Positions 29,213 to 39,000 of a stretch of DNA of 64,000 nt are shown here, in pieces; positions within the stretch are counted from its first letter, which is position 1, and each line of letters starts with the position of its first letter. Made by a program: the position numbers and the translations under genes. The notes under the pieces were generated by a model. The model was not told where the DNA came from. It saw only the letters and a program-made list of their open reading frames with translations, and made no database searches. Origin of the DNA: Pseudomonas sp. AL03 (GTDB lineage: Bacteria; Pseudomonadota; Gammaproteobacteria; Pseudomonadales; Pseudomonadaceae); NCBI RefSeq assembly GCF_029960815.1, contig NZ_JASBRE010000018.1:62001-126000 (forward strand). Direction: 5' to 3'.

Positions 29213-30622
29213 ATGAAACGCTACGAAAAATTCGCCGACGACATCGCTGAACTGATCCGCTCCGGCGTCCTCGGCCCCGGTCAGCGCGTGCCGTCGGTGC
29301 GCTACGCGAGCCAGACCTATGGGGTCAGCCCGTCCACAGTGTTCCAGGCCTATTACCTGCTCGAACGCCGAGGCCTGATCCGCGCTCGCCCGCGTTCCGG
29401 CTATTTCGTCAACGCGCACGCGCCGAGCCCGTTCTCGGAGCCGGTGATCAGCAGCCAGGTCAACGAGTCCACCGAAGTCGACGTCAGTGAACTGGTGTTC
29501 TCGGTCCTCGACTCGATCAAAGACCCGAACACCGTGCCCTTCGGCTCGGCCTTCCCCAGCCCGACCCTTTTTCCGTTGCAGCGTCTGTCCCGCTCCCTGG
29601 CCAGCGCCGCCCGAGAGATGGACCCGCGCATGGTCGTCACCGACATGTCGCCGGGCAACCCGCAGCTGCGTCGACAAATCGCCCTGCGCTACATGGTCGG
29701 CGGGCTGATGCTGCCCATGGAAGAACTGCTGATCACTAACGGCGCGCTGGAAGCGCTGAACCTGTGCCTGCAAGCGGTCACCGAGCCCGGCGATCTGGTG
29801 GCCATCGAAGCCCCGGCGTTCTACGCCTGTCTGCAAATACTCGAACGGCTGAAGCTCAAAGCCGTCGAAATTCCTGTGCATCCGCGCGACGGCATCGACC
29901 TTGGCGTACTCGCGCAAACCCTGGAACGGCACCCGATCAAGGCTTGCTGGTGCATGACCAGTTTCCAGAACCCGATGGGCGCGACGATGCCCGAGGCGAA
30001 GAAACAGGCACTGGTTGAGCTATTGCGCAGCCATCAAGTGCCACTGATCGAAGACGACGTCTACGCCGAACTCTATTACGGCCAACAGGCGCCGAAACCG
30101 GCGAAGGCTTTTGATACCGAAGGGCTGGTGATGCACTGCGGTTCGTTCGCCAAAAGCCTGGCCCCCGGCTATCGCATCGGCTGGGTCGCTGCCGGGCGCT
30201 ATGCGCAGAAGATCGAACGCCTGAAACTCATGACGTCTCTGTGCGCGTCGATGCCGGCCCAGGCAGCCATCGCCGATTACCTGCAACACGGCGGCTACGA
30301 CCGGCACCTGCGAAAACTGCGGTACGCGCTCGAAGAACAGCAACGCGCCATGCTCGCCGCCATCGCACGCTACTTCCCGGCGCAGACGCGCGTCAGTCAA
30401 CCCGCCGGCGGTTACTTCCTGTGGCTGGAATTGCCACCGCAGATGGATTCGCTGAAGTTGTTTCAGATGGCGTTGGCGCAAGGGATCAGCATCGCACCGG
30501 GGCCGATTTTTTCACCGACCCAGCGGTTCAGGAATTGTATTCGGCTGAATTACGGCAGCCCTTGGGATGAGACTGCCGAGAAAGCGATGGAGACGTTGGG
30601 ACGGATTGTGCGGTCGTTCTAA
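29213..30622 (+). CDS. MocR-type regulator (GntR winged helix fused to class I aminotransferase fold)
   Basis: A 469-residue transcription regulator. Residues 1-75 form a GntR winged helix (QRVPSVRYASQTYGVSPSTV, then YYLLERRGLIRARPRSGYFV). The rest is a PLP-dependent aminotransferase-like sensor with CMTSFQNPMGATMP, the aspartate in LIEDDVYAELYY and the PLP lysine in GSFAKSLAPGYRIGW. Such proteins usually sense a vitamin B6 form or an amino-compound adduct. It lies 64 bases downstream of ccoG in the same direction. Its target is not evident; the obvious candidates are ccoG itself or the ccoN-type genes whose remnants lie at 52 kb. ATG at 29213. Confidence 0.9.
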   Translation: MKRYEKFADDIAELIRSGVLGPGQRVPSVRYASQTYGVSPSTVFQAYYLLERRGLIRARPRSGYFVNAHAPSPFSEPVISSQVNESTEVDVSELVFSVLDSIKDPNTVPFGSAFPSPTLFPLQRLSRSLASAAREMDPRMVVTDMSPGNPQLRRQIALRYMVGGLMLPMEELLITNGALEALNLCLQAVTEPGDLVAIEAPAFYACLQILERLKLKAVEIPVHPRDGIDLGVLAQTLERHPIKACWCMTSFQNPMGATMPEAKKQALVELLRSHQVPLIEDDVYAELYYGQQAPKPAKAFDTEGLVMHCGSFAKSLAPGYRIGWVAAGRYAQKIERLKLMTSLCASMPAQAAIADYLQHGGYDRHLRKLRYALEEQQRAMLAAIARYFPAQTRVSQPAGGYFLWLELPPQMDSLKLFQMALAQGISIAPGPIFSPTQRFRNCIRLNYGSPWDETAEKAMETLGRIVRSF

Positions 30623-30850
30623 GACTCGAGTCGCCCCGGCCCTAAAAAAAGCCTTTCCGACAAAGCTTCATATGGAAAAATCGACGAATGGTCACTTTTT
30701 TTCAGAAAACCTGTTACTTCTGACAGTAGCCGGCACTACGACTTAACTATTTAATTAAGCGAGAGGCGAATTGAGAAACAACTTTGCTAACTCAAGTTTT
30801 TCGCTTCTTTTCATCTTCTACTAACACCAAATTCCTACGAGGCGAAAAAA

Positions 30851-31294
30851 ATGAACATTAAGGACATTTCAAAATTTCAAGATAACGGCGACGCGCAAGG
30901 TTGGTTTTCTACATTGGGTCCTCCAACAGTTGAAAATGACTACTACAAAACAGTGTTTGCTGACAGCACCATCGCTGACCGCCCTCAAAAACTCAACCTA
31001 GCTATGGCGGACCTGAGAAAGAAATTTAATATCGAAAAAAAACCTCTGTCGGTCAAACTCCGCTTTCGCACTTCAAAAGAAGTTAATCTCCAGGGTATTT
31101 CCCTTACCGGCGAGGGTGCAGGCGAAGAAGTACCTGTAGAATTTGATACAAATACGGAGGATTGGCAGGATATCCAATGGACGTGGACGCCAAAGATTGG
31201 CGGAATACCCCAACTATGGATTTATTTCGATGCGACAAATGGCGTAAATGGAAAAAATCTAGAGATTGACTTCATAGAAGTTTTGCAAGACTAG
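30851..31294 (+). CDS. A+T-rich orphan protein of unknown function
   Basis: A 147-residue soluble protein with clearly higher A+T and A-ending codons than its neighbours, a sign of recent transfer. It has no signal peptide or membrane segment. The pattern of alternating strands, with aromatic residues in DWQDIQWTWTPKIGGIPQLW and LWIYFDATNG, suggests a beta-sandwich such as a carbohydrate- or lectin-like module, but I do not recognise the family. GAGGCG precedes the ATG. It stands alone, flanked on both sides by A+T-rich non-coding DNA (30650-30850 and 31295-31390), the latter with an imperfect inverted repeat. Confidence 0.65.
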   Translation: MNIKDISKFQDNGDAQGWFSTLGPPTVENDYYKTVFADSTIADRPQKLNLAMADLRKKFNIEKKPLSVKLRFRTSKEVNLQGISLTGEGAGEEVPVEFDTNTEDWQDIQWTWTPKIGGIPQLWIYFDATNGVNGKNLEIDFIEVLQD

Positions 31295-31396
31295 GTTCTG
31301 ATAAAGGAGCGAGCAGGGATTGGTAGCATTCCTTAATGGCATATCACCCTGTATCGCTCACTTGCTTCCTTAATTAACTTTCAGTTCAAAAATGCA

Positions 31397-32143
31397 CTAC
31401 CGCCCGCCCCCGAGATCGACGAAAGTCCCCGTCGCATAGGACGCCTTGTCCGACAGCAACCACACAATTGCCTCAGCCACTTCATCCGGCCGGCCGCCCC
31501 GCGCCATCGGAATCGCCGACTCCAGCTTGCTGACCCGATCGGGATCACCGCTCAACGCATGAAAGTCGGTGTAAATGTAACCAGGCCGCACCGCGTTGAC
31601 GCGAATGCCTTCGCCGGCCACTTCTTTGGACAGACCGATGGTGAACGTATCCAGCGCACCTTTCGACGCCGCGTAGTCGACGTACTCGCCGGGGGCGCCC
31701 AAGCGTGAGGCCACCGAGGACACGTTAACGATGCTGCCACCCTGCCCGCCATGTTTGGGCGACATGCGCAGGATCGCGTGCTTGGCGCAGAGGATCGGCG
31801 CCAGGACGTTGGTTCTGAGGATTTTGAGGATGCGGAATTCGGACATTTCATCGACCCGGGACTTGTGCCCGACGGTGCCCGCGTTATTCACCAGTGCCGT
31901 GACCCGGCCCAGTTCAATGTCCACACGGTGGAACAGCGCGATCACTTCGTCTTCGATGCTGACGTCAGCGCGTACTGCGATGGCTTGGGCGCCGAGGGCG
32001 CGGACTTGCTCCAACACCTTTTGCGCAGCCGATTCGTCGGCCAGGTAATTGATACAGATCCGATAGCCTTGTTCAGCGGCCAACAGCGCTGTGGCGGCGC
32101 CGATACCGCGGCTGCCGCCGGTGATGACGATGACTTTGTCCAT
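31397..32143 (-). CDS. Short-chain dehydrogenase/reductase (SDR)
   Basis: A 248-residue classical SDR. The coenzyme loop is TGGSRGIG at residues 8-15, NNAG at 87-90, the catalytic Ser near 142 in NVSSVASRLG, and Tyr157 and Lys161 in YVDYAASKG. The C-terminal DLGGGR is the usual last strand. The specificity strand has NYLADE, so NADPH or NADH use is unclear, and the substrate is unknown. I start at MDKVIVITGG (32143) because GGGGGA lies just upstream; an in-frame ATG at 32164 would put a non-family leader in front. It is followed on the same strand, after about 100 bases of non-coding sequence, by the A+T-rich region; upstream lies the c-di-GMP gene. Confidence 0.9.
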   Translation of the reverse strand: MDKVIVITGGSRGIGAATALLAAEQGYRICINYLADESAAQKVLEQVRALGAQAIAVRADVSIEDEVIALFHRVDIELGRVTALVNNAGTVGHKSRVDEMSEFRILKILRTNVLAPILCAKHAILRMSPKHGGQGGSIVNVSSVASRLGAPGEYVDYAASKGALDTFTIGLSKEVAGEGIRVNAVRPGYIYTDFHALSGDPDRVSKLESAIPMARGGRPDEVAEAIVWLLSDKASYATGTFVDLGGGR

Positions 32144-32236
32144 GCGAGCGTTCCCCCTTTCCAAGCGTTAGCAGTCGGGGGCAAGAATAACCGTCATCGC
32201 AGGCTTTTGCATGGGCTCACATCGATCAGCTTGTTC

Positions 32237-34318
32237 TCAGCACACCGCCAATTGCTCTGCGCGGTGAATATCCACCATGAAGCGTTCGGCCGGCAGCGGG
32301 TGCCCTAGCAGGTATCCCTGCAACGAGTCGCAACCGAGTTGCGTCAGGAAGTCTTGCTGCGAGTTGGTCTCCACCCCTTCGGCGACGATCCGCAACCCCA
32401 GCGCCCGGCCGAGGGCGACGATGGCGGAAACGATGGCGGCGTCATCGCTGTCGCGTTCCAGATCGCGGACAAACCCCCGGTCGATTTTCAGTTCATTGGC
32501 TGGCAAGCGCTTGAGGTACATCAAACTCGAATAGCCGGTGCCAAAGTCATCGATCGACAGGTCGACACCCATTGTCGAAAGCACCTGAAGTACGGTCATG
32601 CTCGCATCGGCATCGCTCATGGCGGTGGTTTCAGTGATCTCAAGGGTCAGGCTGTTGGCCGGCAAATGGTGAGTGGCCAGGGCGTTGGCGACACTCTGGA
32701 CCAGACCCGCGTGGCAGAACTGCAAGGCTGAAAGGTTCACGGCAATGCGCCAGTCGGTGTACCCGAGCACATACCATTCGCGCATCTGACGGCAGGCTTC
32801 GTTGAGCACCCACTCGCCAATCGGAATGATCAGCCCGGTCTTTTCCGCCAGTTCAATGAACCTGTCCGGCATCAGCATGCCCTGGGTCGGATGCACCCAG
32901 CGCAACAACGCCTCGGCGCCGACCGGCCGGCCATTGCTGGCATCGAACTTGGGTTGGTAATAGAGACTGAATTGCTGTTGATCGAGGGCAATACGCAAGT
33001 CCTGCAGCAATTGCAGCTGTTTGCGCGCGTTGCAGTTCATCGAGGCATCGAAGAAGCTATAGCCGTTTTTCCCGGCGCCCTTGGCGTGATACATCGCCGC
33101 GTCGGCATTCATCAGCAATTCCTCGGCGGTTTCACCGTTACCCGGATAAATCGCGATGCCAACGCTGGCGGATATCTGCAAGTCATGTTCGGCGACCCGG
33201 AACGCGCGCGCGATCAGCCCGACCTGACGGGCAGCCAGATTCAATGCGTCGCTCTGCTCGCCGAGCTGCACCAGCAATACGAACTCATCACCGCCGATCC
33301 GCGCGAGGGTGTCCTGGCTGCGCAAATCCTCGCGCAGGCGCAGGCCGACCTCACGCAACAACTGATCGCCCATATGGTGACCGAAGGCATCGTTAACCGG
33401 TTTGAAACCGTCCAGATCGATGAACATCAACGCGAAGCAACCGCCCTGCTCACGCACCCTCGACATCGCCTGATCGATGCGGTCAGCCAGCAACACGCGA
33501 TTCGGCAGGCCGGTCAGGGTGTCATGCAGGGCCAGTTGGGTCAGTTCGCGGTTGGCCTGGGTCAATGAGTTGGCGAGTTCTGCGGTGCGGGCCTCAAGGC
33601 GCGCATCGAGGATCGAAGTCAGTAAGGCAAGACTCAACACCGCCAGGGTGGTGATCAGCACCAGATTGTCCAGGCCCTTGCCGTTCAAGCCGCTGACGGC
33701 AGCCCCACAGAAGCTGCCGTCCGGAAAACGCGCCGCCGCCATGCCGGTGTAGTGCATGCCGACAATCGCGAGGCCCATGATCACCGCCGCACCGCCACGG
33801 ATCAGGCCGACATAAGGTGTGTGCTGGCGCAGGCGGAAAGCGATCCATAACGCGGCGCCTGAGGCGACTACGGCGATCAGCAGCGAGGCGCCGAATAGCG
33901 TCGGATCGTAATCGATACCCGGCTGCATGTGCATGGCGGCCATGCCGGTGTAGTGCATGGCGCTGATCCCGGCGCCCATGACCAGCGCGCCGAATGCCAA
34001 TTTCCAGGCCGGTAATTGTGGCTGGCTGACCAGCCACAGGGCAAAGCCGCAGGACAGGATGCCAATCAGCAGCGACAGCACCGTGATGCTGATGTCGTAA
34101 CCCAGGTCGATGGGCAATTCAAACGCGAGCATGCCGATGAAATGCATCGACCACACGCCAACCCCCATGGCAAAGGCGCCGCCCGCCGTCCATAGATGCA
34201 CGGCTCGGCCCTTGGCCGTGGAGATGCGTTCGGTCAGGTCGAGCGCGGTATAGGAGGCGAGAATCGCCACAAAAAGCGAGATGATAACCAGCGTGGGGGA
34301 AAAGCTACCGATAAGCAT
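32237..34318 (-). CDS. MHYT-GGDEF-EAL membrane protein (c-di-GMP metabolism, MucR-like)
   Basis: A 693-residue inner-membrane protein with an N-terminal seven-helix MHYT sensor (about 1-235; the MHYTGMAA motif occurs at 121 and 188 and a related MHFIGM at 58), thought to sense oxygen, CO or NO through copper. It is followed by a diguanylate cyclase domain with intact GGDEF at 342-346 and an RSQD inhibitory I-site at 333-336, and by a phosphodiesterase domain with intact EALLRW at 469-474 and DDFGTGYSS. Both catalytic motifs are complete, so it could make or break c-di-GMP. The layout matches P. aeruginosa MucR and NbdA. The start MLIGSF has no in-frame rival. Confidence 0.93.
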   Translation of the reverse strand: MLIGSFSPTLVIISLFVAILASYTALDLTERISTAKGRAVHLWTAGGAFAMGVGVWSMHFIGMLAFELPIDLGYDISITVLSLLIGILSCGFALWLVSQPQLPAWKLAFGALVMGAGISAMHYTGMAAMHMQPGIDYDPTLFGASLLIAVVASGAALWIAFRLRQHTPYVGLIRGGAAVIMGLAIVGMHYTGMAAARFPDGSFCGAAVSGLNGKGLDNLVLITTLAVLSLALLTSILDARLEARTAELANSLTQANRELTQLALHDTLTGLPNRVLLADRIDQAMSRVREQGGCFALMFIDLDGFKPVNDAFGHHMGDQLLREVGLRLREDLRSQDTLARIGGDEFVLLVQLGEQSDALNLAARQVGLIARAFRVAEHDLQISASVGIAIYPGNGETAEELLMNADAAMYHAKGAGKNGYSFFDASMNCNARKQLQLLQDLRIALDQQQFSLYYQPKFDASNGRPVGAEALLRWVHPTQGMLMPDRFIELAEKTGLIIPIGEWVLNEACRQMREWYVLGYTDWRIAVNLSALQFCHAGLVQSVANALATHHLPANSLTLEITETTAMSDADASMTVLQVLSTMGVDLSIDDFGTGYSSLMYLKRLPANELKIDRGFVRDLERDSDDAAIVSAIVALGRALGLRIVAEGVETNSQQDFLTQLGCDSLQGYLLGHPLPAERFMVDIHRAEQLAVC

Positions 34319-34436
34319 GAGACTACTCGCGACAGCCCCTCCGTACTGCTTCCATTCTCGGGGGGCAAATCGGGCGATTGTACTGATTCCGCAAACGAAC
34401 GCACTGACAAAATTAGCAAAGGGCCATCAAACCGAT

Positions 34437-34552
34437 ATGATCGTTCCCTCGCTCTGCGTGGGAATGCCTCTAGGGACGCTCCGCGTTCCAGCTCTCGAAA
34501 GGGACGCGGAGCGTCCCGGGCTGCATTCCCACGCAGAGCATGGGAACGATCA
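34437..34552. repeat. 116-bp dispersed repeat element (full copy 1)
   Basis: An imperfect palindrome whose ends are TGATCGTTCCC (34438-34448) and GGGAACGATCA (34542-34552). Inside are further complementary arms (GGGACGCTCCGCG and CGCGGAGCGTCCC) and the words GGAATGCCTC and GGGCTGCATTCC. A near-identical element lies at 52797, with fragments at 24229 and 50094. It lies between the opmB stop and the c-di-GMP gene. Confidence 0.8.
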
Positions 34553-34565
34553 GTTGCGCTGGCGC

Positions 34566-36047
34566 CTATTCTTTTTCGCTCACCTGTAGCTGACCATCCC
34601 AGCCGCCCCCCAACGCCGCAATCAACTGCACGCTCGCTATCAGCCGGCTCTGCAACAGGCTCAGTACGCTGCGTTCATTGCTCAACGCCGTGGCCTGAAC
34701 CGCCACCACATCCAGATAAGCAATCAAACCTGCCTTGTACTGGTTCTGGGTCAGACGCAGGGACTCCCGCGCCGCGTCCAGTGCTTCCTGGCGCACGCCC
34801 GCTTCGTTTTCGAGGACCTTGAGCTGGACCAGGTAGTTTTCCACTTCACGGAAGCCGTCGAGCACGGTCTGGCGGTACTTGGCCACCGTTTCGTCGTAGG
34901 CCGCTTCGCTGCGGTCAACTTCCGCGGAGCGCTGGCCGCCGTCAAACAAGGTCATGGCCAATTGTGGCCCGACCGACCAAAAGCGGTTCGGCACGCTGAT
35001 CCAGTTGGCATAGGTGCTGCTGCTATAACCGCCGTTCAGGCTCAGGGTCAAATCTGGATAATACGCAGCCTTGGCCACGCCGATGTTGGCGTTGGCCGCC
35101 ATCACCGAACGTTCGGCGGAAGCGATGTCCGGGCGGCGTTCGAGCAACTGCGAAGGCAGGCTCAGAGGGACCTCGGGCAAGTCTGGGATGTTCTTGGCTT
35201 CGGCCAGACTGAATTCGGCCGGCGGCAAACCGATCAGCACGGCAATGGCGTTCTCGAACTGGGCTCGCTGCCAGATCAGATCGACCAGATCAGCCTCGGT
35301 GCTCTTGAGCTGAGTCTGCGCCTGCGCCACCGCGTCCTTGCCGGAGACACCGGCGCGGTACTGGTTTTCGGTCATTTTCAACGATCGCTGATAGGCCTCG
35401 ACCGTCGCTTCCAACAGGCGTTTCTGCTCGTCGATCACCCGCAGTTGCAGATAGTTCTGCACCAGTTCCGACTGCTGACTCAAGCGCATCGCCGCCAGAT
35501 CGGCAAAACTGGCCTGGGCGTTGGCGGTGTCGGCCTCAAGTCCACGGCGCAGTTTGCCCCAGATATCCGCTTCCCAACTGACCCCGGCCTGAGCGGTGTA
35601 GGTGTCGCGAATACCGCTGGAAGAACTGGTCAGGCTCGAACTGCTGCTGCCGGTGCCCTGGCTGGAACGGTTTTTCCCGACGGTCAGGTCCACGGTCGGG
35701 AAAAACGCACCTCGGGCACTGCGCACCAAAGCCTGAGCCTGACGGTACTGGGCTTCGGACTGCGCGACGGTCTGGTTGGCGCTGTTGAGTTTTTCGATCA
35801 GGCCATTGAGCTGTTGATCGCCATACAACTCCCACCAGGCGCCACGTGCCAGGGAATCACTTGGGTTGGCCTGACGCCAGCCGGCAGCTTCCTTGTATTG
35901 CACCGGCGAGGCGGCTTGCGGGCGCTGATAGTCCGGGCCGATGGCGCAGGCGCTGAGCATCGCCACGCACAGCGCCAGGCTCAACAAACGCGAGCCTCGG
36001 GCCGTAACCAGCGGTGCAGCCAGATTGATAAGCGAACGGTCAGTCAT
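34566..36047 (-). CDS. opmB: Outer-membrane efflux channel lipoprotein (OpmB/OprM family)
   Basis: A 493-residue outer-membrane channel of the OprM/TolC family. The N-terminal lipobox is MLSACAIGPDYQRP, so it is anchored as a lipoprotein. Two repeated coiled-coil parts are visible (YRQAQALVRSARGAFFP then YWRQTVLDGFREVENYL-like in the second half), typical of the two repeats that build the channel. It is the last gene of the four-gene efflux operon, and its ATG overlaps the stop of the upstream RND gene by four bases. In P. aeruginosa the same order is muxA-muxB-muxC-opmB. A dispersed repeat follows the stop. Confidence 0.93.
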   Translation of the reverse strand: MTDRSLINLAAPLVTARGSRLLSLALCVAMLSACAIGPDYQRPQAASPVQYKEAAGWRQANPSDSLARGAWWELYGDQQLNGLIEKLNSANQTVAQSEAQYRQAQALVRSARGAFFPTVDLTVGKNRSSQGTGSSSSSLTSSSSGIRDTYTAQAGVSWEADIWGKLRRGLEADTANAQASFADLAAMRLSQQSELVQNYLQLRVIDEQKRLLEATVEAYQRSLKMTENQYRAGVSGKDAVAQAQTQLKSTEADLVDLIWQRAQFENAIAVLIGLPPAEFSLAEAKNIPDLPEVPLSLPSQLLERRPDIASAERSVMAANANIGVAKAAYYPDLTLSLNGGYSSSTYANWISVPNRFWSVGPQLAMTLFDGGQRSAEVDRSEAAYDETVAKYRQTVLDGFREVENYLVQLKVLENEAGVRQEALDAARESLRLTQNQYKAGLIAYLDVVAVQATALSNERSVLSLLQSRLIASVQLIAALGGGWDGQLQVSEKE

Positions 36048-39000
36048 AGCGGAGTTTCCAGAGCAGCATCGGTACGCACCCCACGCCAGTGGTTGAAGCG
36101 ATGGCGCAGTTTGTCGAGATAGAGGTAAACCACCGGGGTGGTGTAAAGGGTCAGCACCTGGCTGAAGATCAGCCCGCCGATGATGGTCAAGCCCAGCGGC
36201 TGACGCATTTCCGCACCTTCGGCGCGGCTCAGCAGCAACGGTAACGCGCCGAGAATCGCCGCCAGGGTGGTCATCAGAATCGGCCGCAGACGTTGCAAAC
36301 AGGCACTGCGAATCGACTCCAGCGGCGCCAGGCCTTGATGCCGTTCCAGCTGCAGCGCCAAGTCGATCATCAGAATGGCGTTTTTCTTCACCACGCCGAT
36401 CAGCAGGAACAGCCCGAGCAACGAAATCAGGCTGAACTCACCGCCCAGCGCATAGATCGACAGCAACGCGCCGACCCCCGCCGACGGTAAGGTCGAGAGA
36501 ATAGTCAGCGGATGGATGTAGCTTTCATACAGCACACCGAGCACCAGATACACCGCCACCAGCGCCCCGAGAATCATCCACGGCTGGCTCTTCTGGGTCG
36601 CGGCGAAGGCGTCGGCGGTGCCGGCCATTTTCACGATCACGTCTTCCGGCATGCCGAGACGGGCAATGGCCCGCTCGATGGCCGCCGTGCCCTGCTCCAC
36701 CGTCACGCCTTCGGCCATGTCGAAGGAAATGCTCTCGGAGGCGAACTGGCCTTCGTGGCTGACGCGGTCGTCTTCCAGGCTATTTTCGTAATGAGCGATG
36801 GTCGACAGCGGAATCCGCGCGCCGTCAGCGGTGATCACCTGCACCTGTTTGAGGGTGATCGGGTCCTGGGCATATTTCGGATTGACCTCCATGACCACTT
36901 GATACTGGTTAAGGCTGTCGTAAATCGTCGAAATCTGCCGCTGGCTGTAAGCGTTGTTCAGCACCGCAGTGACCATGTCCATGTCTACACCCAGGCGCTT
37001 GGCCTGATCCCGATCGACAATCAGCGTCACCTGTTGGGCGCCGCGCCCTTCACGGGCGTCAATCGCGGTCAATTCCGGCAAAGCCTTGAGTGCGATAACG
37101 ACTTTCGGGTACCACTCGCGCAACTCGCCAAGATCGGCGCTTTGCAGGATGTAGGAATACTGCGACGTGGTTTGTTCACGACCGCCGCCAAACTGCAGGT
37201 CCTGATCGGCCATCAGCATCAACTGCGCACCGGCGACCTTGGGCATTTCCTTGCGCAGACGTTCGATGACTTTTTGCGCAGAAATGTTGCGTTCCTTGAT
37301 TGGTTTCAGCCGCACCAGCATGAAGGCGTTGTTGGTGCCGTTGGTACCGCCGATGAAGCCGGCGACGCTTTGCACCGCGTCATCCTTGAGCACGGCCCGG
37401 CGGAAGGTTTCCATTTTTGGCTGCATCACGCTGAACGACAACCCGTCATCGCCACGCACGAACCCGATCAGCTGACCGGTGTCCTGCTGAGGCATAAAAG
37501 TCTTAGGAACAACGACATACAGCGCAATGTTCACGCCAACTGTCACGATCAGGCTAAGCAAGGTCAACCGGCGGTGACGCAGCACCCAGTCAAGACTTGT
37601 TGCGTATTTGCCGACCATCCACTCGTTAGCCCGCTGACTCCAACGCTGCAATCGGTTTTCCTCACCCGGCGTATGCGGCTTGAGCCAACGGGCGCAGAGC
37701 ATCGGCGTCAGCGTCAGCGAGACCACCAGCGACACCACGATAGACGCCGCCAATGTGATGGAAAACTCGCGAAACAGGCTTTGGACAATCCCGCCCATGA
37801 ACAGGATCGACAGGAACACCGCCACCAGCGAGACGTTCATCGACAGCAAGGTGAAGCCGACTTCCTGCGCCCCCAGGTACGCGGCCTTCATCGGCGGCAC
37901 GCCTTTGTCGATGTGCCGGGAAATGTTCTCCAGCACCACAATGGCATCGTCCACCACCAGCCCGGTGGCCAGAATCAGCGCCATCAGCGACAGGTTGTTC
38001 AGGGAGAATCCGTAGAGGTACATCACCGCAAAGGTGCCGACCAGCGACACAGGCACCGCAAGGGTAGGAATCAACGAGGCGCGGAAGTTACCGAGGAACA
38101 GGAACACCACCAGAATCACCAGCGCCACGGCAATCAGCAGGGTCATTTCCGCTTCGTGCAAGGTCGCCTTGATCACCGGCGACCGGTCCATCGCCACGTT
38201 CAGCTTCACGCTGGCCGGCAACACGGCCTGCAACGCCGGCAGTTGAGCCTTGATTTCGTTGACCGTCTCGATGATGTTGGCGCCGGCCTGGCGGTTGATC
38301 ACCAGCAGTACCGCCGCGTCGTTGTTGAAGAAGCCGCTGTTGTAGCGGTCTTCGACGCCGTCGCTGACCTTGGCCACGTCCTTCAGGCGCAGGGCCGCGC
38401 CGTCCGCGTAGTGAATGATCAGCGACTCGTAATCCTTGGCTTTCTCCAGTTGATCGTTGGCCTGAACCTGCCACAGTCGCTGGCCGTCTTCGACCGACCC
38501 TTTTGGCCTGCGCACGTTGGCGTTGGCGATGGTGTTGCGCACATCGTCCAGCGCTACGCCGTACTGGTTGAGCGCCTGCGGTTCGAGCTCTATGCGCACC
38601 GCCGGCAAGGAACTGCCGCCGATCTGCACTTCGCCGACACCCTGCACCTGAGACACGCTCTGGGACAGAATCGTCGAGGCCAAATCGTAGAGCTGGCCTT
38701 TTTCCAGTACGTCGGAGGTCAGCGACAGCACCATGACCGGCGCCTGGGACGGGTTGACCTTCTTGTAGGTCGGCATGCTGCGCATCCCGCTCGGCAGCAA
38801 ATTGCGCGAGGCGTTGATTGCCGCCTGCACTTCCCGCGCCGCGCCGTTGATGTCGCGGTTCAGGTCGAACTGCAAAATCACCCGGGTCGAGCCTTGGCTG
38901 GAGCGGCTGCTCATGGTGTTGACCCCCGCGATGGCGCCGAAGGAGCGCTCCAGCGGCGTGGCCACGGTCGAGGCCATGACCTCAGGGCTTGCACCGGGCA

